Shown in pieces: positions 51,517 to 60,881 of a DNA stretch of 64,000 nucleotides. How positions within the stretch are numbered: position 1 is the stretch's first letter; the number at the start of each line of letters is the position of its first letter. The notes under the pieces were generated by a model, which worked only from the letters and a program-made list of their open reading frames with translations, searched no databases and was not told the origin of the DNA. The stretch comes from Bacteroidales bacterium UBA4293. Lineage in GTDB: Bacteria; Bacteroidota; Bacteroidia; Bacteroidales; Bacteroidaceae. A program made the position numbers and the translations under genes. The stretch lies in NCBI GenBank assembly GCA_002395835.1, contig DGVD01000010.1, positions 1 to 64,000 of the forward strand, in the 5' to 3' direction.

Positions 51517-52885
51517 ATGTAACTGTTTCGCCGGTAAGTGGATGAACAAATTTGATATCTTGTGCATGAAGATACAACCTTTCCGCTGATTTACCATATA
51601 AATTATCACCTACAATAGGTGCATTCAAGCCAAGTTTATGAGCAGCATGTACCCTTAATTGATGGGTACGTCCTGTGGCTGGATAGAAATCTACTCTAAG
51701 ATATCCTTCTGGGGTATAATCTCCTAACACATAATTTGTTTCTGCATATTTCCCATATTTCTCACTCACAATTTGACGTGGTCTGTCATCTGGATTCAAA
51801 CAAAGTGGAAGTATAATTTTCCCAACTTTTTCCACCGTATTAATGTTGGTTGCATCCAATAATGCCACATAGTGTTTCTCCACTTCATGAGCAATGAATT
51901 GTCTCTGTAATTCTTTATAGGACTGCTCGTTTTTTGCCAGGACCATTATACCTGATGTATCCATATCCAAACGATGCACAATAATAGGTCCTTTTATATC
52001 AGGATATTTGTCCCTGATTACATCGAAGACAGAAGGAACATCATCTTTACCTGGAACTGCTAACATCCCAGAAGGTTTGTCAATGACTATAATCGCCTCA
52101 TCTTCATATAGAATTTTAAGGAGTGCTACCATTTTACGATTTTTCTCCAATAGAGGATTATCTTCTATTTTTAAACCTTGCATCATATAGGTGAGAACAG
52201 GCCTACACTTACTTCGGCATGCTGTATAATAATTCCCTTCAATGCGGAGTTCATCTTTGGGTGTTGCCCCCATCCAAAATTCAGCCATGCAAAGTGGTTT
52301 TAAGTCCAAATTATAGGCAGCCTGAAGAAGTTTTGGTCCACAGCATTCCCCCGTTCCACCTGGAGGAATTTTCCCGTCAAAGATTTGTAGAACATTTCGT
52401 TTATCACCCATCGCATTATTTACCACATATTGTTGGAAAAGCCATTGCTGGAGAGCTTTTGATCTAATCTTCCGTTCACTTTTCAGATTACAGATTGTGG
52501 GATCAACACCAGGAAGACTGTCAATGCGGTGATTAATCTCTGAAATTGCTTTTTCTTCTTTCACAAAATAACCAGACGGATTCAAAAGATTGAAAACTGG
52601 TGGAACGAAATAGGGATAGTCGTTCCGTCCTTGAATGTTGCCTGAATAAGCAGCTAAAAATCCCCGTTCTCCTGTTTCTTTGTCTAAAACCACGAGTACC
52701 CCAAACATCTTACCATTTTCTTTCTCAATTTCCCATTCAGGAAAACTGCAGAGTTCAGCTTTCACACATTCTGCAGCTGCCACACAAAGAGGATGTGGCT
52801 GGTAATAAAATGGATATGTAAAACATTCCGGAGCATCAAGCTGGAGTGTTTCAATAGGCAAGTTATGGATTAATGGTGATTTCAT
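51494..52885 (-). CDS. RluA-family pseudouridine synthase with N-terminal extension
   Basis: This 463-residue protein carries the RluA catalytic motif VHRLDMDTSGIMVL (Asp in HRLDxxTSG, near residue 307). PSGMLAVPGK and the C-terminal LRVDFYPATGRTHQLRVHAA are also family motifs. The first about 230 residues are an extension seen in Bacteroidetes RluA proteins and contain CCGPKLLQAAY and WMGATPKDELR. It isomerises uridine in rRNA or tRNA; the target site is not predictable. Confidence 0.88.
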   Translation of the reverse strand: MKSPLIHNLPIETLQLDAPECFTYPFYYQPHPLCVAAAECVKAELCSFPEWEIEKENGKMFGVLVVLDKETGERGFLAAYSGNIQGRNDYPYFVPPVFNLLNPSGYFVKEEKAISEINHRIDSLPGVDPTICNLKSERKIRSKALQQWLFQQYVVNNAMGDKRNVLQIFDGKIPPGGTGECCGPKLLQAAYNLDLKPLCMAEFWMGATPKDELRIEGNYYTACRSKCRPVLTYMMQGLKIEDNPLLEKNRKMVALLKILYEDEAIIVIDKPSGMLAVPGKDDVPSVFDVIRDKYPDIKGPIIVHRLDMDTSGIMVLAKNEQSYKELQRQFIAHEVEKHYVALLDATNINTVEKVGKIILPLCLNPDDRPRQIVSEKYGKYAETNYVLGDYTPEGYLRVDFYPATGRTHQLRVHAAHKLGLNAPIVGDNLYGKSAERLYLHAQDIKFVHPLTGETVTFTSVCPY

Positions 52886-52942
52886 GGGCTACAAATTTAC
52901 AAAGATTTTAAGGGATTCTATTATTTTATTCCGTAAAACATG

Positions 52943-52950
52943 TACCTTTG
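52943..52950 (+). promoter_or_regulatory. -7 element of the threonine dehydratase gene
   Basis: TACCTTTG fits TAnnTTTG and gives a predicted start about 11 nt before the ATG at 52968. It supports that start over an upstream frame extension. Confidence 0.55.
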
Positions 52951-52967
52951 CACCAAATTTTGAAAAC

Positions 52968-54179
52968 ATGGAGAATGAATTAACACTGAACGAAATATAT
53001 AGAGCTTCTTATGCTTTAAAATCCGTTATTCGCAATACAAATTTGGTCATTGCCCCATCTATAAGTAAAGATTGTGAGATTTATATAAAACCTGAAAATC
53101 TACAGGTAACAGGGTCTTTCAAAGTAAGAGGCGCTAGCTACATGATTTCTCAATTATCAGAAGAAGAAAGGAAACATGGAGTTATTGCATGCTCTGCTGG
53201 AAACCATGCACAAGGGGTAGCATTGGCTGCAAAAGCATACGGAATTAAAGCTACCATTTGTTTACCTAAAGGTGCACCTATTTCTAAAGTAGAAGCCACC
53301 CGCAGCTATGGTGCTGAAATCTGCTTGGTTCCTGGCGTATATGATGATGCCTACAAGCGTGCATTAGAGCTAAAAGAAGAGAAAAACATGACCTTTGTTC
53401 ATCCATTCGATGATGTAAAGGTTATTGCAGGTCAAGGCACAATAGGCCTGGAAATAATGAATGAAATGGCCGATGTAGATGCCATTATTGTTCCCGTGGG
53501 TGGCGGTGGTTTGATAAGCGGTGTGGCATATGCTGCGAAACAGCTTAATCCAAACGTTAAAGTCTATGGGGTACAAGCACAAGGTGCTCCAAGTATGATA
53601 AAGAGTTTAGAAGATAACCACATAGAAAGCCTTGAAAAAGTTTCTACAATAGCCGATGGCATAGCTGTAAAACAACCAGGATTTCACACTTATGATTTCT
53701 GTAAAAAATGGGTCGACAAAATTGTCACAGTTTCTGATGATGAAGTGTGTGCCGCCATCCTACTTCTACTGGAAAAACATAAACTGATTGCAGAAGGTGC
53801 AGGAGCTGTTTCTGTTGCCGCAGCCATGTTTGGTCATATTCCCTTGAAGGGTAAAAAAGCAGTTTGCGTAGTTTCTGGAGGAAATATCGATGTAACATCA
53901 CTAAACCGCATCATAAATCGAGGATTGCAAATGAAGGGACGTCAATTTACTGTTGCACTGGAAATCAAGGATCGTCCTGGTGAACTTGTTAATATCGCCT
54001 CTTTAATAGCAAAAAGTGGAGCGAACATAACAGCCATCAACCATGAGCGAACCAATTCCGACATCAAAGTCAATTCCTGTGTACTTAGAATAACAATGGA
54101 AACTCGAGACTTTGATCATATAGCAGAAATAAAAGAGGCTCTGATCAATAATAAATTCAATATAATAAAAGAAAAATAG
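52968..54179 (+). CDS. ilvA: Threonine ammonia-lyase (dehydratase) with ACT domain
   Basis: The 403-residue product is read from the ATG at 52968 (MENELTLNEIYRASYALKSV). It is a fold-type II PLP enzyme: the PLP lysine is in VTGSFKVRGASYM (Lys52) and the phosphate loop is PVGGGGLISGVAYAAK. A C-terminal ACT domain (about 330-403; FTVALEIKDRPGELVNIASL) is present. It converts threonine to 2-oxobutanoate for isoleucine synthesis or catabolism. The medium length with one ACT domain is common in Bacteroidetes. Confidence 0.92.
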   Translation: MENELTLNEIYRASYALKSVIRNTNLVIAPSISKDCEIYIKPENLQVTGSFKVRGASYMISQLSEEERKHGVIACSAGNHAQGVALAAKAYGIKATICLPKGAPISKVEATRSYGAEICLVPGVYDDAYKRALELKEEKNMTFVHPFDDVKVIAGQGTIGLEIMNEMADVDAIIVPVGGGGLISGVAYAAKQLNPNVKVYGVQAQGAPSMIKSLEDNHIESLEKVSTIADGIAVKQPGFHTYDFCKKWVDKIVTVSDDEVCAAILLLLEKHKLIAEGAGAVSVAAAMFGHIPLKGKKAVCVVSGGNIDVTSLNRIINRGLQMKGRQFTVALEIKDRPGELVNIASLIAKSGANITAINHERTNSDIKVNSCVLRITMETRDFDHIAEIKEALINNKFNIIKEK

Positions 54180-54189
54180 ACTATAAAAT

Positions 54190-54230
54190 AATCCCCGCAA
54201 TCCAAGTTTGAATTGCGGGGATTACTGTTA
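54190..54230. terminator. Terminator hairpin between convergent ilvA and OPT genes
   Basis: AATCCCCGCAAT (54190-54201) and ATTGCGGGGATT (54212-54223) form a perfect 12-bp stem. The T-run is weak. Confidence 0.7.
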
Positions 54231-54240
54231 TTTAAAGTAT

Positions 54241-56214
54241 TTATTTCTTTGCATTCAAGGTGGACCGTACCATCCAAACGATGACTAAAATATACATAAT
54301 TAAAGAAATAACCTCACTCCAGTTATTTTCCCACCATGCCACATAATCAAAGCTGATTCCTGCAAAACGAAGTGCAGCAGATACAACACCCATTAATGCA
54401 CCACCTGCTATAAAACCACTGGCAATTAAGGTTCCTTTATCACCACGAGCTCTATTTAATTCAGGGTCTTTACTTCTAGATGTAACATACCAGTTGATGG
54501 CACCACCCACCAATAGAGGTATATTCAACTCCATCGGAATAAACATACCTAATGCAAATGCCAATGCTGGAACCTTGAACAAAGTTAGGACAATAGCAAT
54601 GGCAGCACCTATTCCATAAAGTAACCATGGCGCACCCTGACCACTCATCAGTGGTTCAATAACTGCAGCCATTGCATTGGCCTGAGGAGCAGCCAACTGA
54701 CCACTAGTAAAACCATAGGTCTTATTCAAAATCATAATAACACCGGCAACAGTTGCGGCTGAAACTAAAACACCCAAAAACTTCCAAGTTTCCTGCTTTT
54801 GAGGGGTACTACCCAGCCAATAACCTGTTTTCAAGTCGGTAATGAATGCACCTGCTGTACTCAATGCCGTGCAAGTTACACCACCCATAATCAAGGCAGC
54901 CACCATTCCAGATGTACCCTTTAAGCCGATAGCAACCAAAATAACTGATGCTAAAATCAAAGTCATCAAGGTCATACCTGAAACAGGGTTGGAACCCACA
55001 ATGGCAATCGCATTGGCAGCCACAGTAGTAAACAAGAAGACGATAATAGTCAATACCAAAATGGCTGTTATACTGAATAGCCATACCCTATCCATAACAC
55101 CAAATTGGAAGAATAGGAAAGTAACTATTAAGGCAGCTATGAGTCCTATGACGACAACCTTCATTGGAATATCACGCTGGGTTCTTGGAACAACTTCATT
55201 TGAATCAACCTTTTTGCCAGCGAATTCCCTACCAGCCAATGAAACTGCACCTTTTATAATACCCCAACTTTTAATAATACCGATGATACCAGCCATGGCA
55301 ATACCACCAATACCAATACTCTTAGAATAGGTAAAGATCTGTTCTGCTGTGGCTGTACCTGCAATGACTCCATCTGCTATTTCCATTTCTGGCCAAATTA
55401 AAGCAATGCATGGAACAATAATCCACCAAACAGCTAAAGAGCCCAAACAGATTATCAATGCATATTTGAAGCCTACGATGTAGCCCATTCCTAAAACTGC
55501 TGCACCAGTGTTAATCTTCAAAACCAATTTAGCCTTCTCTGCTATCGTTTCTCCGAAGCCTACCATCCTTGAAGTAACGGTTTCATTCCATAGACCAAAA
55601 GTAGCAATAACAAAATCATAAAGTCCACCTATAACACCAGCTAAAAGTAAAGGTTTAGCCTGATCTCCACCCTTCTCACCAGACACTAAGACTTGCGTAC
55701 TAGCCGTAGCCTCAGGAAATGGATATTTACCGTGCATATCTTTTACAAAATACTTACGGAAAGGTATCAAGAATAAAATGCCCAAAATACCACCTAGCAA
55801 TGAAGATATGAACACTTCCAAAAAGTTGACTGTCAACTCCGGATATTTAGCCTGAAGGATATAAAGTGCAGGCAAGGTGAAGATAGCTCCAGCTACAATC
55901 ATGCCTGAACATGCACCTATACTCTGGATCATCACATTTTCACCCAGGGCACCTTTCCTATGTGTTGCCGATGAAACACCTACAGCAATTATGGCTATAG
56001 GAATGGCCGCCTCAAATACCTGACCCACTTTCAAACCTAAATAAGCAGCTGCAGCGCTAAAAAGTACAGCCATTAGCAAACCCCAAATTACTGAATACAC
56101 AGTTACTTCCTTAGGGTTAGAAGAAGCCGGCATCAGCGGCTCATAGGTTTCTCCCTCTTTCAATTCACGCATTGCATTTTCAGGGAGACCTACAGGTTTC
56201 TCATTTTCTTCCAT
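54241..56214 (-). CDS. OPT-family oligopeptide transporter
   Basis: This 657-residue inner-membrane protein has about 16 hydrophobic segments. OPT-family motifs include AAAYLGLKVGQVFEAAIPIA near the start, KYPFPEATASTQVLVSGEKG, and MAAVIEPLMSGQGAPWLLYG toward the end. Members import small peptides or peptide-like chelates. It starts 30 bp after the MalY/PatB gene and is probably cotranscribed with it. Together they suggest peptide or cysteine-containing compound use. Confidence 0.92.
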   Translation of the reverse strand: MEENEKPVGLPENAMRELKEGETYEPLMPASSNPKEVTVYSVIWGLLMAVLFSAAAAYLGLKVGQVFEAAIPIAIIAVGVSSATHRKGALGENVMIQSIGACSGMIVAGAIFTLPALYILQAKYPELTVNFLEVFISSLLGGILGILFLIPFRKYFVKDMHGKYPFPEATASTQVLVSGEKGGDQAKPLLLAGVIGGLYDFVIATFGLWNETVTSRMVGFGETIAEKAKLVLKINTGAAVLGMGYIVGFKYALIICLGSLAVWWIIVPCIALIWPEMEIADGVIAGTATAEQIFTYSKSIGIGGIAMAGIIGIIKSWGIIKGAVSLAGREFAGKKVDSNEVVPRTQRDIPMKVVVIGLIAALIVTFLFFQFGVMDRVWLFSITAILVLTIIVFLFTTVAANAIAIVGSNPVSGMTLMTLILASVILVAIGLKGTSGMVAALIMGGVTCTALSTAGAFITDLKTGYWLGSTPQKQETWKFLGVLVSAATVAGVIMILNKTYGFTSGQLAAPQANAMAAVIEPLMSGQGAPWLLYGIGAAIAIVLTLFKVPALAFALGMFIPMELNIPLLVGGAINWYVTSRSKDPELNRARGDKGTLIASGFIAGGALMGVVSAALRFAGISFDYVAWWENNWSEVISLIMYILVIVWMVRSTLNAKK

Positions 56215-56244
56215 ATTATTATTGTTTAATTATAAATATCAGTA

Positions 56245-57402
56245 TTATTGGGTTAACCCAGCCTTAATTCGTTTCAAACCTTCTAGCAAAGTAGCATGTG
56301 GACAAGCTAAATTAATACGTATAAAACCTTCTGTTCCATACATGGTTCCAGCATTAATCCAAACCTTATGATCGTTTAGCAACCTTTCTTCCATGTGTTC
56401 AGAACTTTCTCCACTAGCTTTTATGTTAATCCATGCCAAATAAGTACCTTCTAATTTTGTCACTGGATAATTAGGTAATTCCTTTTCAAAGAAATCACAA
56501 AGCAAATCATAATTTGCAGAAATATAAGTATTTAACTGATTCAGCCATTCTTCACCCTCAGAAGTATAAGCTGCCTGTAAAGCTACCACTCCGAATGGAT
56601 TCACATCACAAACTTCATTAATGTTAATCGCTTTATCAACCAATTGTCTGATTTTATCATCTGCAATGATTATATTCGCTATTTGTAAGCCAGCGATATT
56701 GAAGGATTTACTTGGAGAAATACAGATGGCACTATGTATCATGAAGTCTTCGGACAAACTGGCAAAAGGAGTATATTTATACCCAGGCATAACCAGTTCA
56801 TTATGTATTTCGTCAGAAATAACAAAAACATTGTGTTTGATGCATAAATCCCCTACTCTTTTCAATTCTTCGGGAGTCCAAACTCTTCCAGCAGGATTAT
56901 GAGGGTTACACATTAAAAAAACCTTGACCTGTGGATCGGACAATTTACTCTCGAAATCCTCAAAGTCAATATGATAAGTTCTATCTTCATAAACTAATGG
57001 CGAATCCACACAAATACATCCGCTATTTCGAATACTGGAAAAGAAACAATTATAAACAGGTGTCTGCACTAAGACCTTGTCTCCTGGCTTTGTTATTCCT
57101 TGAATAATGGCAGAAATAGCAGGAACCACGCCACTTGTATAAATGAAAGAATCACGAGGAATAGACCAACCGTGCCTACGGCTGAACCATTGCATCGTGC
57201 TTTGATAAAAATCTTCAGGAACCTTCACATATCCGAAAATAGGATGCTGGGCTCTTTTCTCTACTGCCTGTTGAACTACAGGTGCTGTAGGGAAATCCAT
57301 ATCGGCCACCCATAGAGGTATAATCTCCTGATTTGGAGCACTGTCATATTTATAGGAATTCGTGTTCCAACGGCTAGGAACATTATCAAAATTATAAGTC
57401 AT
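56245..57402 (-). CDS. MalY/PatB-type cystathionine beta-lyase / aminotransferase
   Basis: This 385-residue fold-type I PLP enzyme starts MTYNFDNVPSRWNTNSYKYD. The family motif LWVADMDFPTAP and the PLP lysine in ISPSKSFNIAGLQ (Lys232) are present, as is NPHNPAGRVW. MalY/PatB enzymes cleave C-S bonds of cystathionine or cysteine conjugates. The probable promoter is TAAATTTG at 57425-57418. It is upstream of the OPT transporter in one operon and divergent from the isoaspartyl peptidase gene, across the palindrome array. Confidence 0.9.
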   Translation of the reverse strand: MTYNFDNVPSRWNTNSYKYDSAPNQEIIPLWVADMDFPTAPVVQQAVEKRAQHPIFGYVKVPEDFYQSTMQWFSRRHGWSIPRDSFIYTSGVVPAISAIIQGITKPGDKVLVQTPVYNCFFSSIRNSGCICVDSPLVYEDRTYHIDFEDFESKLSDPQVKVFLMCNPHNPAGRVWTPEELKRVGDLCIKHNVFVISDEIHNELVMPGYKYTPFASLSEDFMIHSAICISPSKSFNIAGLQIANIIIADDKIRQLVDKAININEVCDVNPFGVVALQAAYTSEGEEWLNQLNTYISANYDLLCDFFEKELPNYPVTKLEGTYLAWINIKASGESSEHMEERLLNDHKVWINAGTMYGTEGFIRINLACPHATLLEGLKRIKAGLTQ

Positions 57403-57417
57403 GGTGTAAGTTTTCTA

Positions 57418-57425
57418 CAAATTTA
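57418..57425 (-). promoter_or_regulatory. -7 element of the MalY/PatB operon
   Basis: On the minus strand TAAATTTG lies 16-23 bp before the ATG. No clear TTTG -33 was found. Confidence 0.5.
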
Positions 57426-57536
57426 AGCAAATCTTTTGAATTAAGACTAAATTCTTATAAATTCGCAACTAAATAGACATAAATTAACGGTAATGAGTAA
57501 GAGGAATGAAATAATACACGAAAGGATTGAAGGTTG

Positions 57537-57620
57537 AAGATTAATAATCTTGCGTCACTAAGATTAGTAATCCTACTTGACTAAGATTAGTAATCTTCGG
57601 CCAGTAAGATTACTAATCTT
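57537..57620. repeat. Array of four 7-1-7 palindromes with exact 23-bp period
   Basis: Units AAGATTA-N-TAATCTT lie at 57537-57551, 57560-57574, 57583-57597 and 57606-57620. Their centres are 57544, 57567, 57590 and 57613. Three are perfect; the second has one mismatch (TAATCCT). The 8-bp spacers (GCGTCACT, ACTTGACT, CGGCCAGT) differ but all end ACT or AGT. The array lies between the divergent MalY/PatB and isoaspartyl peptidase genes and looks like a multi-site operator or a small repeat family. The remaining part of the gap shows nothing else. Confidence 0.9.
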
Positions 57621-57712
57621 CATCCCCATCGTTTATATTCATTCCTTCAAACATTAAATCTCTAATTGATTTGTAAAAGATATCCATTACGCAGAAATAA
57701 ATAATGTAAATC

Positions 57713-58942
57713 ATGAAGAAAGTTTTATTCACATTACTAATGATGAACGTAATCCTACATCCCATTCAGGCACAAGAGAAAGAATATGTTATTTTAGTTC
57801 ATGGCGGTGCAGGAGTAATGAGTGCGTTACAAGAACATCCAGAACAAAGGGATATGTATTATGCAGCATTGGATTCAGCCCTTCAGATTGGTGAAAGGCA
57901 AATGCAACTTACCGGAAAAGGTGTCGATGTAGTTTTAGCTGTCATCAACTATTTTGAGAGCAATCCACTATTCAATTCAGGCATAGGTGCTACTGTAAGT
58001 GCTGCTGGTCAATTCGAATTGGATGCCAGTATCATGGAAGGTAAAGACTTAAGTGCAGGCTCAGTAGCAGGAGTTAAGCATATAAAACACCCTATCAATG
58101 CTGCCTATGCTGTAAAGAAAATGACTCCACATGTCATGCTTTCTGGTGATGGAGCGGATCAGTTTGCTGCCGAAAATGGACTTGAGACAGTTAAAGACAA
58201 TCTCTATTTTGCTACTCCAAAAACCTTGAAATGGGTGGAAAAATTCAAAGAAGAAAGTAAGAAAAATGGAACTGTAGGTTGTGTAGTCCTAGATAAAGAG
58301 GGGAATTTAACTGCTGGAACAAGCACAGGTGGTATGTTAGGCAAAAAATATGGAAGAATAGGCGATGCACCTATTATTGGAGCTGGTACATACGCAGATA
58401 ATTCAGGTTGTGCAGTCAGTTGCACTGGTCATGGAGAATATTTTATAAGACACTCTGTAGCAAGCAACCTGAATTTCAGAGTAAAGTTTTTAAAACAGCC
58501 TATAGAAGAAGCAGCACAAGAAATAATCTTCAAAGAATTGAATTCCGAAGAAGGTAACGGAGGGTTAATTGCCGTAGACAAAGAAGGTAATTATACCATG
58601 CCATTCAATAGTGGAGGTATGTTCCGTGGAGTACTTTATCGTGAGAAAAATACGGGTTATCTAACCGAAGAAGTAGGAATCTTCAAAGAAACAAAGAAAA
58701 TGATCGATGAGAAATCAAATCTGGTAGGTGCTTTTACAAATCAACGCCCTGTCACTAATGAAGATTTAAAGATATTCAACGATGCCACTAAAGGATATAA
58801 AGAGAAACTTGTACCCCTATCTGTAGGTACTCAAGTTGTAGCTGGTATCAACTACCTTTTTATCTGCAAGAAAGAAAATGGCACAAAAGTTTCTTTAAAG
58901 ATATTCAAGCCATTGAAAGGTAAACCTAGAATAATAGAATAA
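57713..58942 (+). CDS. Isoaspartyl peptidase/L-asparaginase (Ntn hydrolase)
   Basis: This 409-residue secreted precursor has a signal peptide (LFTLLMMNVILHPIQAQ). The N-terminal-nucleophile motif is KKNGTVGCVVLD (Thr187, the autocleavage site), followed by AGTSTGGMLGKKYGRIGDAP and GAGTYAD. VHGGAGVMS is the conserved start. The two chains made by cleavage would remove N-terminal isoaspartate from peptides. The C-terminal part is longer than in the E. coli enzyme. A promoter match was not found. Confidence 0.88.
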   Translation: MKKVLFTLLMMNVILHPIQAQEKEYVILVHGGAGVMSALQEHPEQRDMYYAALDSALQIGERQMQLTGKGVDVVLAVINYFESNPLFNSGIGATVSAAGQFELDASIMEGKDLSAGSVAGVKHIKHPINAAYAVKKMTPHVMLSGDGADQFAAENGLETVKDNLYFATPKTLKWVEKFKEESKKNGTVGCVVLDKEGNLTAGTSTGGMLGKKYGRIGDAPIIGAGTYADNSGCAVSCTGHGEYFIRHSVASNLNFRVKFLKQPIEEAAQEIIFKELNSEEGNGGLIAVDKEGNYTMPFNSGGMFRGVLYREKNTGYLTEEVGIFKETKKMIDEKSNLVGAFTNQRPVTNEDLKIFNDATKGYKEKLVPLSVGTQVVAGINYLFICKKENGTKVSLKIFKPLKGKPRIIE

Positions 58943-58973
58943 AAAAAGGGACTCCCTTGGAGCCCCTTTTTTT
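58941..58973. terminator. Bidirectional terminator between isoaspartyl peptidase and rhaD
   Basis: A hairpin GGGACTCC/GGAGCCCC (one A-C mismatch) is flanked by A7 and T7 runs, usable from both strands. Confidence 0.85.
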
Positions 58974-58975
58974 AG

Positions 58976-59806
58976 TTATTTCTTTGTAGGACGGACCTTC
59001 GGTAGACAGAAAACATCCTGTATTTCTCTCATAGCCTCATCGGTCATACCTTCTGGTTCAAATCCCATATTCTTGGCACACATATAGATATTAGCACTCT
59101 TGTTAAGTACATCAACCACATCAAATGCTTGCATAATATCTGGGCCCACTGCTACTACACCATGTTTTTCCCAAAGCACGCAATCATAATTGTTCTTTAC
59201 CTGTTCCAAAGTAGCATCAGCCAATTTTACTGAAGATGGCATCTCGTAAGGCACAATACCTAAAGCCAGTGGAGCAAAGGCCAAAGTTTCAGGTATCATA
59301 GACCAAAGTACACGAGTGATTTCCTTTGCATTCAAGAAACGTGGACTATGGCTCATTGCCACCAACTCTATTGGGTGGGTGTGCAAAGAAGCTTTATAAT
59401 CAGTTCCTGAACCTATCAGATAGTTGTGCAATGACAAATGAGAAGGAAGCTCTGAAGTAGGCTGTACAGGATTATCTGCAACAATCACATAGCTGGCACA
59501 ATCATCAAGGATTCGAATTACGGAACCATTATCCATTGGCCAACGTGCCAAATCGCGCATGCGCTTGCCTGTACCTTTACAATAGAAATAGCAGCCCTTC
59601 AAATTTGGTAAAGTCACACCTATCTGTTTTACCTCAGAAATTGCAGGAAGTGCCTTTATCTCATCGTCTACATATTCTGTTATATTTACAGTGATGTTAC
59701 CACCATTACGTTCTGCCCATCCCTTCTGCCAGAGATAGCCGGCAACTTCAGCTACCTTATCAACCTCTGCTTTCAGAGCTGGACGACCATCTAAAATTGA
59801 TTTCAT
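58976..59806 (-). CDS. rhaD: Rhamnulose-1-phosphate aldolase
   Basis: This 276-residue class II aldolase/adducin-family enzyme has AERNGGNITVN and the zinc-site HTHP in KASLHTHPIELVAM. CVLWEKHGVVAVG supplies a further His. It cleaves L-rhamnulose 1-phosphate to DHAP and L-lactaldehyde. It is the last gene of the rhamnose operon. Confidence 0.93.
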   Translation of the reverse strand: MKSILDGRPALKAEVDKVAEVAGYLWQKGWAERNGGNITVNITEYVDDEIKALPAISEVKQIGVTLPNLKGCYFYCKGTGKRMRDLARWPMDNGSVIRILDDCASYVIVADNPVQPTSELPSHLSLHNYLIGSGTDYKASLHTHPIELVAMSHSPRFLNAKEITRVLWSMIPETLAFAPLALGIVPYEMPSSVKLADATLEQVKNNYDCVLWEKHGVVAVGPDIMQAFDVVDVLNKSANIYMCAKNMGFEPEGMTDEAMREIQDVFCLPKVRPTKK

Positions 59807-59850
59807 AGTTTTACGTTATTAATTAGTCTTAATGACAATAAATAATCAAA

Positions 59851-60879
59851 TCATATCAATTGAGGAAGGAAAGTAGAAATGATTAATACTGCCAATCCTA
59901 TCAAAAGTACCACAATAGTTTTCTTGCTACAACCTTTCCATTCCTTCAATATAATACCCCAGACGTTACTGAATACCACATTCAGGGCCTGCAATATACA
60001 GAATGCCAAGGTCATCAAGGTTGGAGATTCGGTAAGGAATCCTTTGCCCAATGACAATCCGAAAAATTGGCTATACCAAAGAGCACCGGCCAAGCAACAG
60101 AAAACTAGATTATTTCCCCATACACTACCCATCTTATAATCACTCCAGGTATTGTTCTTAGAGTTCTGGTAGAAACAATAGACGGCATTAGTCATGAAAC
60201 CACCCAAAGTTACCAGGAAAGTAGCTGGCAATGTCTTAAACATGGCATCCGTCTCAGGGAAATTGATATCCTTTCCAAATTCCAAGCCCACGTTAAAACA
60301 GCCACTCATAAAACCTGCCAATAAAGCTATTGCCAAGCCCTTAGGGAAATTGAAGTCCTTAACTGCAGCTTTCTTCTCTTCCTCAGAAAGTGATGCACTC
60401 TTCATGGAACCAGCCACTCCGATAATGGCAATTCCCAACAAAGTAACTACCACGCCCAAAATAACTGCAAAAGTCAACTGGGAAAGTGCATTCAACTCTG
60501 GGAAAAAGATGTTCAGCAAAACAGGGCCCATGATAGTACCCAAGCCCGCACATGTTCCTAAAGCAATGGATTGACCCAATGCAACACCTAAATAGCGCAT
60601 GGAAAGGCCAAAGGTAAGACCACCAACACCCCATAGCACACCAAACAAAATGGTCATCCAGAGACTGAACGAATCAGCATTGCTGAAAAGTTCAGTCAGA
60701 CTGTGACCTGCTGGTACTGCCAATAAAGCACCCAGAAATGGGAAAATCAACCAAGCGAAAACACCTTGGACTATCCAATAGCTTTCCCAACTCCAAGCCT
60801 TGATTTTATTGATAGGCACATAACAACTGCTTTGGAAGAATGCGCCTATCGCTATAATCAGCAAACCAATGATTATCAT
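59851..60879 (-). CDS. rhaT: L-rhamnose/proton symporter
   Basis: This 342-residue inner-membrane protein has about ten hydrophobic segments and RhaT motifs. These are SSCYVPINKIKAWSWESYW, GVGGLTFGLSMRYLGVALGQ and the late GIILKEWKG. The order of genes and the 2-bp gap to the isomerase support import of L-rhamnose in one operon. Confidence 0.92.
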   Translation of the reverse strand: MIIIGLLIIAIGAFFQSSCYVPINKIKAWSWESYWIVQGVFAWLIFPFLGALLAVPAGHSLTELFSNADSFSLWMTILFGVLWGVGGLTFGLSMRYLGVALGQSIALGTCAGLGTIMGPVLLNIFFPELNALSQLTFAVILGVVVTLLGIAIIGVAGSMKSASLSEEEKKAAVKDFNFPKGLAIALLAGFMSGCFNVGLEFGKDINFPETDAMFKTLPATFLVTLGGFMTNAVYCFYQNSKNNTWSDYKMGSVWGNNLVFCCLAGALWYSQFFGLSLGKGFLTESPTLMTLAFCILQALNVVFSNVWGIILKEWKGCSKKTIVVLLIGLAVLIISTFLPQLI

Positions 60880-60881
60880 AA

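Noticed and set aside
57537..57620. CRISPR array
   Set aside because: Units are 15-bp palindromes with 8-bp spacers, far too short, only four copies and no cas genes.
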